DNA from: Streptomyces griseiscabiei
Lineage (GTDB): Bacteria > Actinomycetota > Actinomycetes > Streptomycetales > Streptomycetaceae
Direction: 5' to 3'
Length of the DNA: 64,000 bases
Assembly (NCBI RefSeq): GCF_020010925.1
Contig: NZ_JAGJBZ010000001.1
Span: 372,001-436,000 of the forward strand
The position numbers and the translations under genes were made by a program. Positions 7,554 to 16,451 of this stretch are shown piece after piece (the stretch's first letter is position 1; the number at the start of each line of letters is the position of its first letter). The notes beneath the pieces are model-generated. The model was not told the origin of the DNA, did no database searches, and was given only the letters and a program-made list of their open reading frames with translations.

Positions 7554-7670
7554 CGTCCACCTCCCTGGGCGTGCCGCCCCTGCGCGCCCCAATGGAACGA
7601 TGCCGGATCCGTTCGCCCCCCGGCCTCCGCCGTTTCGACCTCACCCTAGTGCGTGGGTGGCTAGAGGCCT

Positions 7671-7683
7671 ACCACTGAGTGGC
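7671..7683. promoter_or_regulatory. Palindromic box ACCACTGAGTGGC upstream of the IclR gene
   Basis: CCACT-G-AGTGG lies about 120 bases upstream of the IclR start, between that gene and the ThDP-enzyme stop. It matches the boxes at 6744 and 9721 and suggests autoregulation. Confidence 0.55.
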
Positions 7684-7713
7684 CGGCGGGGGCCGAGACC
7701 CACCTCCCCCGGC

Positions 7714-9354
7714 CTACTCGTGGTGAATGGCGTCGGCGAGGAACCAGCAGGGGAAGGACGCGATCTTCGCGTCGATCACCAACGGGGCGGCCCGCGGCCC
7801 GTCCAGCCAGGCCTTCACACCGCCGAGGTCGTCGACGCCGCGTACCGTGATCGCCTCGCATCCCACACCGCGTGCGATGGCGGCCAGGTCCGTCTGGGGG
7901 AACACGACGGCACTGAGGTCGAACCCGCCGTCCGCGAAGTGGTGGACTTCCGCGCCATAAGCGCTGTCGTTGTAGACGAGCACCACGAGAGGCAGGCGCA
8001 GCCGGACGGCTGTCTCCAACTCGCTCAGCCCCATGAGGAACCCTCCGTCGCCCACTCCGGCCACGGCCAGGCGATCCGGTCGGGCCAGAGCGGCTCCGAT
8101 ACTGCCGGACAGCCCCAGACCGACGGACATGAAGGCGAAGGACATGCAGAAGCCGTCGTTGTCGGGGACCGACAGGAACATGGAGGGGTAGCCGCAGAAG
8201 TTTCCGCTGTCGGGCACGACGACGCGCTCCCGGGGCAGGATGTCGTCGAGGGCGAACGACAGCGTGCGGGGATCGACGCAGTCCGCGTCGCCCTGGTCCT
8301 CGTAGGGCACGTTCCGCCAGCCGACGCGCGTCGCGATGGTCTCGTGCACCTCCGTCGTCCGGTACCCCGTCACGGCGTGGTCGGCTCGGTCGAGGGCATC
8401 GCCGACCTGGAGAGCCACGGCCGCGACGTCTGCGACGATCCCGAGATGCACCGGCCGATGACGTCCGATGGCGCCCGGATCGTCATCCACGTGGACGATC
8501 GTCGCCGCGGAACCGACGAGCGTCCCGTCGCGGGTGGTCCACCGGTTGAGGCTCGCTCCCCAGGCCACAATGAGGTCGGCGTCGGCGATGAGGGCCGCCG
8601 CGGCGGGTGAGGCGAAGCCACCCATGACGTCGACCGACCACGGGTCACCGGCGAACAGGCCGCGGGCGACAGCGCTCGTCGCCAGCAGCGCGCCGGACTG
8701 CTCGGCGAGGCGTCTGAGCGGGCCGGAGGCGTGGCGCGCGCCCCGACCGGCGACGAAGACCGGCCGACGGGCGTTCATCAGAGCCTGGCTGAGACGGTCG
8801 ACGGCCGCTGCGCTCGCCGCCGGTGCCTCCAGTTCCGGCAGCGGCGACACCGGGACGCCGTCGGGCACCTCGCGCTCCTGAACGTCCAGGGGCAGGTTGA
8901 CGACGATCGTCCGTCGTTCGTGCGCGGCCTGCCAGTACGCGCGAGCCACTTCCGACACCGCCGTGACCGGCGACGTGAGGGTGACGACCTCCGCCCCGAG
9001 GGCACGGATGACGGCCTCCTGGTCGATCCAGAAGTTGGAGGTGCGCTGCCAGGCCGGCGTGTCCCCGGCCAGGACCAGCAGTGGGGTCCGGCTCTTGGCC
9101 GCCTCGGTGATGCCGGTCAGCGCGTTGGTCAGGCCCGGCCCCTGGTGCAGGGACAGGGCGGCGACCCGGCCGGTCAGCCGAGCGTGGATGTCGGCCATCG
9201 TGGCCGCTCCGCCCTCATGGCGGGCGGCCACGAACCGGGCGCCGTGCCGGATCAGCGACTCCGTGACGTGGAAGTTGCCCGAGCCCACGACGCCGAACAC
9301 ATGGCTGACGCCGAGTCCGGCGAGCTCACGGCCGACAGCTTCTGCGACCTTCAT
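7714..9354 (-). CDS. Thiamine-diphosphate-dependent enzyme of the acetolactate synthase/decarboxylase family
   Basis: 546 residues from ATG 9354. The N-terminal pyrimidine-binding domain has the conserved Glu47 in AARHEGGAATMAD, the middle domain has VFVAGRGARH, and the C-terminal diphosphate domain has GVGDGGFLMG followed by LVVLVYNDSAYG, the GDG...N thiamine-binding motif. Relatives include acetolactate synthase, benzoylformate decarboxylase and sulfoacetaldehyde acetyltransferase. The reaction here is unknown; in an aromatic locus, decarboxylation or carboligation of an aryl 2-oxo acid is plausible. It is divergent from the O-demethylase operon across a control region with two IclR-type boxes. 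A 56-codon frame ends on its start codon (ATGA). Confidence 0.85.
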   Translation of the reverse strand: MKVAEAVGRELAGLGVSHVFGVVGSGNFHVTESLIRHGARFVAARHEGGAATMADIHARLTGRVAALSLHQGPGLTNALTGITEAAKSRTPLLVLAGDTPAWQRTSNFWIDQEAVIRALGAEVVTLTSPVTAVSEVARAYWQAAHERRTIVVNLPLDVQEREVPDGVPVSPLPELEAPAASAAAVDRLSQALMNARRPVFVAGRGARHASGPLRRLAEQSGALLATSAVARGLFAGDPWSVDVMGGFASPAAAALIADADLIVAWGASLNRWTTRDGTLVGSAATIVHVDDDPGAIGRHRPVHLGIVADVAAVALQVGDALDRADHAVTGYRTTEVHETIATRVGWRNVPYEDQGDADCVDPRTLSFALDDILPRERVVVPDSGNFCGYPSMFLSVPDNDGFCMSFAFMSVGLGLSGSIGAALARPDRLAVAGVGDGGFLMGLSELETAVRLRLPLVVLVYNDSAYGAEVHHFADGGFDLSAVVFPQTDLAAIARGVGCEAITVRGVDDLGGVKAWLDGPRAAPLVIDAKIASFPCWFLADAIHHE

Positions 9355-9521
9355 ACCGTCACCGCCTGCACTGAGCGGCACCCGCCCCGGGCCGGGTACG
9401 ACACCGGCGCCGTCGCCGTGAGCACGGCACTGCGGGGCGTGGAACCCGCAAGGAGGATGGCGGTCGCCGGCCGTGACCGTCCGGATGGATCGGGGTGGGC
9501 GGCACCGTGGGCAGGATTCAT
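9351..9521 (-). CDS. Small upstream frame coupled to the ThDP enzyme
   Basis: 56 residues, no recognised family. It is listed because an ATG at 9521 is preceded by GAAGGACGACC, a good ribosome site, and its TGA overlaps the ThDP-enzyme ATG as ATGA, the arrangement of coupled genes here. The sequence is Pro/Ala/Ser-rich without clear structure, so it may be a leader or chance. Confidence 0.3.
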   Translation of the reverse strand: MNPAHGAAHPDPSGRSRPATAILLAGSTPRSAVLTATAPVSYPARGGCRSVQAVTV

Positions 9522-9657
9522 GGTCGTCCTTCGTCGGAGGGGAACGGCGGCCACGACGGCGTTCGGGGGCCCGTCGTCCGCCCTGCCTGCCCGGGTTGGG
9601 CGGTTTCAGCGGAAGCGCAGTCTTGGAGCCTCACGAGGTGGACGTCCAGGCATCAGT

Positions 9658-9733
9658 GCCACTGAGCAGCAGAGCGCGGAGAACCACCGGATCACTCGGC
9701 AGGCGGCGACCCGGACTGCTGCCGCTCAGTGGC
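9658..9733. promoter_or_regulatory. Two IclR-type boxes in the divergent control region
   Basis: GCCACTGAGCAGC (9658-9670, 11 of 13 matches) and GCCGCTCAGTGGC (9721-9733, 12 of 13 matches) resemble the box at 6744. They are 63 bases apart, six helical turns, and lie between the ThDP enzyme and the O-demethylase. The 9355-9845 gap otherwise holds only the small frame at 9351-9521 and presumed promoters. Confidence 0.55.
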
Positions 9734-9845
9734 AGCCGACGCTTCGCTCCGCTTGTCAAGCGGTCCTACCGTCGCTGCAAACCGGTGACGCCCTCGTCGC
9801 CCGACCTGAGCCCTGCACCTCCACCGACGAGAAGGGCGACCCTCC

Positions 9846-11120
9846 GTGGACGTCAGCAGTATGCGTACAACCCCGCAAGGACACTTCACGTCGAGATGGG
9901 GTCTGCCGGAGTACACCGACTGGCAGGACGAGAGCATGTCGTGGAAGGAGACGTGCTACATCGGCGACTGGTCGTTCCTGTGGGAGCGGCGTTACCGCGG
10001 TCCCGAGGTGCTCAAGCTGTTCTCCGACTACTCGGTGAACAGCTTCGCGAAGTTCGACCTGGACCAGTCCAAGCACGTCGTCCACTGCAACCAGAACGGG
10101 AAGGTGATCCACGAGGGGATCCTCAGCCGGGTCGGCGAGGAGGAGTTCGTCCTCTTCGGCCGCGGTACCTTCCTGATGGACCACCACCTGCGCAGGGGCA
10201 GGTACAACGTGTCCTCGGAGGTCCTCGACCTGCACGTCCTGCAGGTCTCCGGGCCGACCGCCGTGCACGTCGTCGAGAAGGCCGCCGGGGAGTCGCTGCG
10301 CGACGTGAAGTTCATGCACTCACGCACGATCCGCGTGGGCGGACACGAGGTGCGTGCCCTGCGCCAGGGCATGGCCGGAGAGATCGGCTTCGAGTTGCAG
10401 GGCCCGAGTGAGAACACCGAGGACGTCGTGGCAGCGATCCTGGAGGCGGGCGAGGAGTTCGGGATCCGGCGGCTCGGCGGCCGGACGGTGTTCATCAACC
10501 ACCTGGAGGCCTGCTTCCCGACGATCATCACCGACTATCTGCCGGCCATGTACGGCGACGACATGGCGGAGTACCGCGAGGAGTTCCTGGCGGCGATGCC
10601 GGCGGCGTCGGCGACCTTCAACATCGCCGGCAGCTTCGAGTCCGACGACGTCAGCGACTGGTACCGCTCCCCCGTCGAGCTCGGCTGGGGGAACCGGATC
10701 AGGTTCGACCACGACTTCGTGGGGCGCGCCGCCCTCGAGGTGGAGAAGGCCGCCCCGCGACGGGTGATGCGCACGCTGGTGTGGAACGCCGACGACGTCG
10801 CCGACGTCTACGGGTCGCTGTTCCGGTCGGGGACGCCCTACGACTACATGGAGATCCCCCGCGACCAGCGCGGGTTCGCGTGGAACGACCAGGTGCTCGT
10901 CGGCGACAGCCTCGTCGGGGCCGCGACGTCGCGCGGGTACAGCTACTACTTCCGCGAGATGCTGTCGCTCTGTGTCATCGACGTCGCCCACAGCGAACCC
11001 GGTACCCCGGTCGAGGTGCTCTGGGGGAACCCGGGCAGCCCGCAGAAGCGCATCCGCGCGACCGTCGCGCCGGCGCCGTACAAGCAGGACAACCGCCGAG
11101 CCGACCTCTCCTCGTCGTGA
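9846..11120 (+). CDS. Tetrahydrofolate-dependent aromatic O-demethylase (LigM/GcvT family)
   Basis: 424 residues of the aminomethyltransferase (GcvT) fold. Blocks match the Sphingobium vanillate/3-O-methylgallate demethylases LigM and DesA: a tryptophan-containing start followed by YRGPEVLKLFSDYSVNSF, LRQGMAGEIGFELQGPSE, RFDHDFVGRAALE, then VLVGDSLVGAATSRGYSYY and the C-terminal VAPAPY. These enzymes move the methyl group of an aryl methyl ether to THF, giving 5-methyl-THF and a phenol. The start is GTG 9846 with GAAGGG upstream; ATG 9861 lacks a ribosome site. The purU gene follows after 31 bases, consistent with folate C1 recycling. Other GcvT-like demethylases (dimethylglycine, DMSP) are less similar in these blocks. 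Confidence 0.82.
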   Translation: MDVSSMRTTPQGHFTSRWGLPEYTDWQDESMSWKETCYIGDWSFLWERRYRGPEVLKLFSDYSVNSFAKFDLDQSKHVVHCNQNGKVIHEGILSRVGEEEFVLFGRGTFLMDHHLRRGRYNVSSEVLDLHVLQVSGPTAVHVVEKAAGESLRDVKFMHSRTIRVGGHEVRALRQGMAGEIGFELQGPSENTEDVVAAILEAGEEFGIRRLGGRTVFINHLEACFPTIITDYLPAMYGDDMAEYREEFLAAMPAASATFNIAGSFESDDVSDWYRSPVELGWGNRIRFDHDFVGRAALEVEKAAPRRVMRTLVWNADDVADVYGSLFRSGTPYDYMEIPRDQRGFAWNDQVLVGDSLVGAATSRGYSYYFREMLSLCVIDVAHSEPGTPVEVLWGNPGSPQKRIRATVAPAPYKQDNRRADLSSS

Positions 11121-11151
11121 CCGGTCCGGCCCACCTCACCCGGAGAACCTC

Positions 11152-12063
11152 ATGACCGCAACCCCGACCGCGCTGCCCCTGCAGCGCGCCACCCCCGCCG
11201 CCCGGACCGGTGCGGATCACGGCCGGCTGCTGATCCAGTGCCAGGACCGGGCCGGAGTGGTCTCGGCGGTGAGTACGTTCCTCACGGCGGCCGGGGCGAA
11301 CATCGTGTCGCTGGACCAGTTCTCCACCGCCGCGGAGGACGGGGCGTTCTTCCAGCGCACCGAGTTCCACCTGCCCGGTCTGAGCGCCGCCCGCGACGAG
11401 TTGGAGCGGACCTTCGCCACGGACGTGGCCGAGAGGTTCGGCATGGAGTTCCGGCTGACCGAGAAGACGAAGCCCAAACGTGTGGCGATCATGGTGTCCA
11501 AGACCGACCACTGCGTGCTGGACCTCCTCTGGCGGCATCGGCGCGGCGAGCTGGACATGAACGTCGCTCTCGTGATCTCCAACCACCCCGACCTGGCCGA
11601 TGAGGTCCGCCCGTTCGGGATTCCGTACTTCCACATTGCCGCGACCCGGGACAACCGGCCCGAGGCCGAGGCACGGATCTTGGAGCTGTTGCGCGGAAAC
11701 GTCGATCTGGTGGTACTGGCCCGCTACATGCAGATCATCACGCCGGATTTCCTCGACCGCGTGGACTGCCCGCTGATCAACATCCACCACTCGTTCCTGC
11801 CCGCGTTCATCGGCGCCGGCCCCTACCAGCGGGCCAAGGAACGTGGCGTCAAGCTCATCGGAGCCACCGCCCACTACGTCACCGCCGACCTGGACGAGGG
11901 CCCGATCATCGAACAGGACGTCGTCCGCGTCGACCACGGGCACACCGCCACCGACCTGGTGCGCCTCGGCGCCGACGTCGAACGCGCCGTGCTGTCCAGA
12001 GCCGTGCGCTGGCACCTGGAGGACCGGGTCGCCCGGCACGGCAACACCACCATCGTCTTCTGA
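11152..12063 (+). CDS. purU: Formyltetrahydrofolate deformylase
   Basis: 303 residues. An N-terminal ACT domain (LLIQCQDRAGVVSAVSTFL, about 25-100) is followed by a formyltransferase-type catalytic domain with KRVAIMVSKTDHCVLDLLWR, LARYMQIITPDFLD and the catalytic INIHHSFLPAF histidine motif; DEGPIIEQDV closes the active site. PurU hydrolyses 10-formyl-THF to formate and free THF. GGAG lies 6 bases before the ATG. Placed directly behind a THF-dependent demethylase, its likely job is to drain the C1 units loaded on folate and regenerate THF, rather than the usual role in purine synthesis. Confidence 0.93.
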   Translation: MTATPTALPLQRATPAARTGADHGRLLIQCQDRAGVVSAVSTFLTAAGANIVSLDQFSTAAEDGAFFQRTEFHLPGLSAARDELERTFATDVAERFGMEFRLTEKTKPKRVAIMVSKTDHCVLDLLWRHRRGELDMNVALVISNHPDLADEVRPFGIPYFHIAATRDNRPEAEARILELLRGNVDLVVLARYMQIITPDFLDRVDCPLINIHHSFLPAFIGAGPYQRAKERGVKLIGATAHYVTADLDEGPIIEQDVVRVDHGHTATDLVRLGADVERAVLSRAVRWHLEDRVARHGNTTIVF

Positions 12064-12135
12064 CGCGCATCCGCAACCACAGCACTCATCGTCGAACGGC
12101 CACCACCACATCAACGAGGATTGGGGACAGGGACC

Positions 12136-12975
12136 ATGAGCATGCGCACGAACACGGCCGACCCCGGCCTGCCGACCACGGCCGCGGAGGTCAACTACGC
12201 CGTCGACACCGGCGGCCGGGGAAGGTTCGACGTGGTCGAGCCCGAACGCACCAACCTCCGCCTCGACGCGACGCCGGTGCGGATCGCCGACGCCCGGCCC
12301 GCCCTGAGCGACCTGGATCTCATGCGGGACGGGTACACGCTCGTCGACCATCACAGCGCCGTGACCTCGGCCGACGACAAGCAGCTGTTCGAGACGGTGT
12401 ACCTGGACGAGATGAGCTCGTTGATCCAGCGGATCACGGGCGCACGGGAGGTCCGGCCTCAGCGCAGTACCACGTTCGTCCGCAAGAACGAGTGGACGGC
12501 CGAGGGCGGGATCGGCCCCGTCCGCTACACCCACCTCGACTACACCCCGCTCAGCGTCGAGTCATGGCTCAAGCTGTCGGAGGAGGACGACGGTCCGATC
12601 GCCCCCTTCCGACGGGTCGTCATCGTCCAGGCCTGGCGTGCGCTGTCCGAATCCCGGCAGGAGAGCTCACTGGCACTGATCGATCCGGCCACCATGGACT
12701 ACGACGACGACACCATGGTGTTCGACGCCCGGTTCGGCCCGGAGGAGTTTCCGTCGTGCTTCTTCGAGCTCAGGCTGGTGAAGAGCAACCCCGCTCACCG
12801 TTGGCTGCACTTCGACTCGATGAAACCGGACGAGGTCCTGCTGTTCCAGGGATATGACTCCGACAAGCGTTCGGGCAGCGGCGTCGCGCACACCGCCTTC
12901 GACCGCCCCGCGGGCACCCCGGGCCTCGTGCCGCGGCACAGTGTCGAAGCGCGGTTCCTGGCGTTCTTCGAGTAG
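12136..12975 (+). CDS. CmcJ/NvfI-type oxidoreductase
   Basis: 279 residues. Recognisable family blocks are VNYAVDTG near the start, RYTHLDYTPLSVE, a VIVQAWRAL block, HRWLHFDSMKPDEVLLFQGY and C-terminal VAHTAFDRPAGTPG with VEARFLAFFE. This matches the CmcJ (cephamycin), AsaB and NvfI group, non-heme iron and 2-oxoglutarate type hydroxylases or desaturases mostly known from secondary metabolism. It is the third gene of the operon with the O-demethylase and purU, so it may hydroxylate or desaturate an aromatic or its side chain. The substrate is unknown. An ATG at 12142 is an alternative start. Confidence 0.75.
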   Translation: MSMRTNTADPGLPTTAAEVNYAVDTGGRGRFDVVEPERTNLRLDATPVRIADARPALSDLDLMRDGYTLVDHHSAVTSADDKQLFETVYLDEMSSLIQRITGAREVRPQRSTTFVRKNEWTAEGGIGPVRYTHLDYTPLSVESWLKLSEEDDGPIAPFRRVVIVQAWRALSESRQESSLALIDPATMDYDDDTMVFDARFGPEEFPSCFFELRLVKSNPAHRWLHFDSMKPDEVLLFQGYDSDKRSGSGVAHTAFDRPAGTPGLVPRHSVEARFLAFFE

Positions 12976-13339
12976 GCGGCAGCTGGGGACGTACTCGGGT
13001 CAGCTCCGTGCAGGCCGTACAGCTTCCGGCCCCACCGGGGACGCCGGAACTCCGCCCGATCCGGGGTCCCGTCTCGTCGTCCGTCCGTCAGGTCTGCGCC
13101 CGGCTCCGCTCGTCGGCCGGATCAGCACCGTTGCGCTCATCGGTCCGACGGCTCGACACCGGTCCCTGCCGGGAGGCGATCGAGGGTTCGCCCCCGGCAG
13201 GGACCCCTGCGTCTACCCCGCGGGGCCCGTTGCTCGATGCCACGACGACTCAACGATGTCTTGTCTCACACGGGGCCTGTCGGCGAGCCGCCGTCACGCC
13301 GGTGGCACGGACGAGCAGCAGTATGGCCAGCGTGCTGAG

Positions 13340-13489
13340 GGTGAATGCGAGCGACTCCGGCACCGCGGCGGCGGCCCCGTGTTCCTCCCAGGCGGTGTCC
13401 GGGTCGGCGTGCAGCCGTTCCGAGAGGGAGATCAGTGCCTCGGCATGCCGGTCGACCTGGCACCGGGCAACCTCTTTCGGTGCCGTCAT
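13340..13489 (-). pseudogene. Remnant of an M20-family amidohydrolase, N-terminus only
   Basis: From ATG 13489 the minus strand reads an M20-like beginning, with EALISLSERLHADPDTAWEE equivalent to the common LS-x-x-IHxHPE-x-x-x-EE start of amidohydrolases. After about 50 residues the similarity ends and nothing of the metal-binding core follows. It lies directly downstream of the decayed DUF1028 gene. Bases 12976-13339 to its left hold no gene I can support. Confidence 0.5.
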
Positions 13490-13554
13490 CGCTGATCGCC
13501 CGGAACACCGTAGGAGGATGCGGACGCCGGATCGAGACCGCGCCACACATTGTC

Positions 13555-14165
13555 GTTCCGCGCGGCAACCATACGGTGACGAGGTCGGCCAGACGTTCGA
13601 TCGGATCGTCGTCCCAGCCCACGCGAAGGTCAGCCACCCGCCAGCCCACGTCCGCGAGGACCGCCAGGCCGGTGGATTGCACTGGTGCCTTCTCGCCACC
13701 GGCCGCCCCGCGGCACGCATGGCGGCGGCCAAACACTCCTCCAGTCCCCTATTGGTCGCGAAGTAGGTGTCCAGGAGGACATGGGGAATGCGCTTCCCGG
13801 CCAGCATGTTGCCGGCCGCCACCGCGCCGTCCGCGGTGGCCGAGGCGTGCGTGCCGGGCGTCTACGAACCGCTGAAGGCGTAGCCGGGACCGGTTCGGCC
13901 AAGGACCGTCAACTGCAGGAAGTCCATGCTCCCCTTGACGCCGGGCGTGCCGGTGACGTCGGCCAACGCACGCTGTGCGTCGCCGTGCCTGGCCAGCCGG
14001 TCGATCAGCTTCGTGCTGAGGGAGGGGTCGGTCATGTTCTGCGAGACTCGGCACCGATGCCGGGCCGCAGGTGGGCGACGCGTGCGGCGACCGCGGAACT
14101 CGACGAGCTGACCGCGAGCCCGAACCGCTCATCATCACGAAACGAGTGAAAACGTCACGGTCGGG
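13555..14165 (-). pseudogene. Decayed DUF1028 (Ntn-hydrolase-like) gene
   Basis: DUF1028 blocks occur in order on the minus strand but in different frames: DERFGLAVSSSSS, then AVAARVAHLRPGIGAES (frame ends in a stop), then QNMTDPSLSTKLIDRLARHG from 14038, LQLTVLGRTGPGYAFSGS ending at TAG, then GAVAAGNMLAGKRIP, and finally AVLADVGWRVADLRVGWDDD with ERLADLVTVWLP near 13560. At least three frameshifts or stops break it. DUF1028 proteins are often neighbours of M20 amidohydrolases, as here. Bases 14166-14451 contain only the approach to the RIO kinase gene. Confidence 0.7.
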
Positions 14166-14451
14166 CCTCCGGTCAAAATGGGGTGCACCGCCCGGGCCGG
14201 ACGCCTGCATCGGCCCAAGCAGGGCAGGGGCGAGCCCAGTGCGGTGGATTACGCCCGAGACCTACGGCACCGCTGTGGCAACTCACCGCGCGCCACCTTT
14301 AGTTAGTTTCGGCTTCCCGGGTCCGACCCTACGATGAGCGCGACACCGGGAACTGCCCGGTGCTCCACGAGAGGAGGCACGACCGTGACCACGACAGTCC
14401 TCGGCCTGCCCGCAGGCCGCCTTTCTCTCGCCTCATGGAGCACCTCCAGCG

Positions 14452-15381
14452 ATGTCTCACGACCATCTCTCGCAGCACCCTCAGCACCCGGCCTTTCCTG
14501 ACGGATTCAGCACCGACGCCTACCGCCACGTCCCGCCGCCGGGCGACATCGACGACCGGTTCGTCTTCGAGTTCCGTACCTACGACGACCTCGAGGACGG
14601 TCGGCGCTGGTCGACCTGGCACGACGTCGAACGCCTCTGCCAAGGCCCTGAGCCGCGTCCGGCCTGGGTGGTGACCTCGCAGGGCGCGGTCGACACCGAG
14701 CTCGGCATCCTCAAGACCGGCAAGGAGGCCGACGTCCACCTCGTCGAGCGCGCCGACCCGCACGACCCCGCCGCGGGCGTGGTCATGGCGGCCAAGCGGT
14801 ACCGCTCTCCCGAGCGCCAGACATTCCACCGCTCCGCGTCCTACACCGAGGGCCGCTCGATGAAGCGCTCCCGTGACGAGCGGGCCCTCAAGCGGAAGAG
14901 CACCTTCGGCCGCCAGCTCGCGGCCGACGAGTGGGCGGTGTCCGAGTGGGGCGCGCTGGTGCGGCTCTGGAGCCTCGGACTCCCGGTTCCCTACCCGGTC
15001 CAGATCGACGGCACCGAGATCCTGATGGAGTGGATCACCGTCGTGGACGAGGACGGCACCGTCGCGACCGCGCCCCGGCTCGCGCAGACCCGGCCCTCAC
15101 CCGAGCTGCTGGAGTCGTACTTCGGGCAACTCACCGATGCGCTCGCGACGATGGTGCAGAACGGCGTCGTGCACGGCGACCTCTCGGCGTACAACATCCT
15201 GGCGGCCGGCGAGCGGGTGGTCGTCATCGACCTGCCCCAGATCGTCGACCTGGTCGGCAACCACAACGCGATGACGTTCCTCCAGCGGGACTGTGCCAAC
15301 ATCTGCGACTGGTTCCGCTCCCGGGGCCTCGACGTCGACGAGCACGCGCTGTTCGCGGAGCTGATCGCGCACGCCTTCTGA
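14452..15381 (+). CDS. RIO-family protein kinase
   Basis: 309 residues. The ATP-binding part has LKTGKEADVHLVERAD with the invariant Lys in VMAAKRYR; the catalytic loop is HGDLSAYNIL (about 241-250) and the metal-binding loop IDLPQ (about 259-263), both diagnostic of RIO1-type atypical kinases. In archaea and eukaryotes RIO kinases act in ribosome maturation; bacterial targets are unknown. A disordered, His/Pro-rich stretch of about 25 residues leads the protein. The start ATG has only a weak ribosome site. It stands alone between a degenerate region and a convergent hydrolase gene. Confidence 0.88.
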   Translation: MSHDHLSQHPQHPAFPDGFSTDAYRHVPPPGDIDDRFVFEFRTYDDLEDGRRWSTWHDVERLCQGPEPRPAWVVTSQGAVDTELGILKTGKEADVHLVERADPHDPAAGVVMAAKRYRSPERQTFHRSASYTEGRSMKRSRDERALKRKSTFGRQLAADEWAVSEWGALVRLWSLGLPVPYPVQIDGTEILMEWITVVDEDGTVATAPRLAQTRPSPELLESYFGQLTDALATMVQNGVVHGDLSAYNILAAGERVVVIDLPQIVDLVGNHNAMTFLQRDCANICDWFRSRGLDVDEHALFAELIAHAF

Positions 15382-15553
15382 ACCGGCCGGGCTGCTGGCG
15401 GCGAGCTACTACGCCGCCACGGCCCGGTTCGGACCGGCTCCGACCAGTGCGATCGTCTTCGACAGCACGGGCGGGGCCGGTGTCCGGAGGAAGCCGCTCC
15501 CGTCACCGGGGGCGGCGAACCACCGGGCGGCCCGCCGTCTGCTCCACCGGCCC

Positions 15554-16351
15554 TTACAGGTGCTCTGCGATCGCGTCCGACACGGCCTGCATGCCGGCGC
15601 TGTTGGGATGGAAGGCACTCATGATGGTGGAGCCACGCAGGCGTGCGGGCAGTCCGTTCACCCAGGGTTCGGCCGAGCCGAGGGCGTGGTCACCACTGCG
15701 CTCCCCCATGGCGACGAGTTCTGCCCCGGAGCGGCTCGCGGCACGCTGGAAGACGGCGGCGACATCGTCGCCCAGCCGACGGAACTCCTTCAGTGTCGTC
15801 GCGTCGAAGGGGGTCGCACGGCTGTCGCGGGTGTCGGGTCCGAGCACCGTCAGGTAGTCCACCAGGAGCACCCGCGCGTCCTTCGCCCGGCGCCGCGTCT
15901 CCTCCACGATCCGGGCGAGACCGGCCGCCGCCCGGTCGATGTCGTCCTCCGACGGCCGCGGCACACCCCGCTTGCCGAAAGCCGCGCCCAGCGGCCGGGT
16001 GAGGGCGCGGGACGAGAGCCGGGCCGCCAGGCCCAGCCGCACCATGCTGCCGATGTAGTCGAGGTCGTTGCCGCCCGCGGTGATCGTCACGAGGTCGGCG
16101 TCCGCGGGCAGGCCCTCCAACTGGGGCGCGAAGGTGTGGAACATGACGCGTTGCGGCGTGGAGATGATCGTCTCCGTGGTGGCTCCGCTCACGGTCAGGT
16201 CGGTGAGTTCGGCACCGAGCCGGGCGGCGAGCAGCCCGGGGTAGTTCCGCGTCGAACGGTGCGCTCTGCGCTCGGCGAGCGGCTCGATACCGGGTCCCGA
16301 GGCGAACGAGCTTCCCAGCGCGGCGATGCGGCGGACGGACTCCGTGGTCAT
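15554..16351 (-). CDS. SGNH/GDSL-type hydrolase
   Basis: 265 residues. Block I is ALGSSFASGPG (11-21, nucleophile Ser14/15), block III is GGND (93-96) and block V is FHPNSAGM with the catalytic His at 248. No signal peptide is seen, so it is probably cytoplasmic. Members hydrolyse esters, lipids or acyl-CoA thioesters. It lies 100 bases behind the last malonate decarboxylase gene on the same strand and may be transcribed with it, but a functional link is not evident. GDSL spelling is replaced by GSSF, a common actinomycete variant. Confidence 0.85.
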   Translation of the reverse strand: MTTESVRRIAALGSSFASGPGIEPLAERRAHRSTRNYPGLLAARLGAELTDLTVSGATTETIISTPQRVMFHTFAPQLEGLPADADLVTITAGGNDLDYIGSMVRLGLAARLSSRALTRPLGAAFGKRGVPRPSEDDIDRAAAGLARIVEETRRRAKDARVLLVDYLTVLGPDTRDSRATPFDATTLKEFRRLGDDVAAVFQRAASRSGAELVAMGERSGDHALGSAEPWVNGLPARLRGSTIMSAFHPNSAGMQAVSDAIAEHL

Positions 16352-16451
16352 GTGGTCTTTCTCCTTTGGTGGTTGATCGATCCGTCGGCAGTCGCGGGAT
16401 CGTCGGTGTATGGCTTCTCGTCCGGCCGCCGGGGGGACGGCCGGTCCGGGG

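Noticed and set aside
7420..8610. Long plus-strand open frame opposite the ThDP enzyme and IclR gene
   Set aside because: It is antisense to two well-supported genes, has no family features and arises from high GC content.
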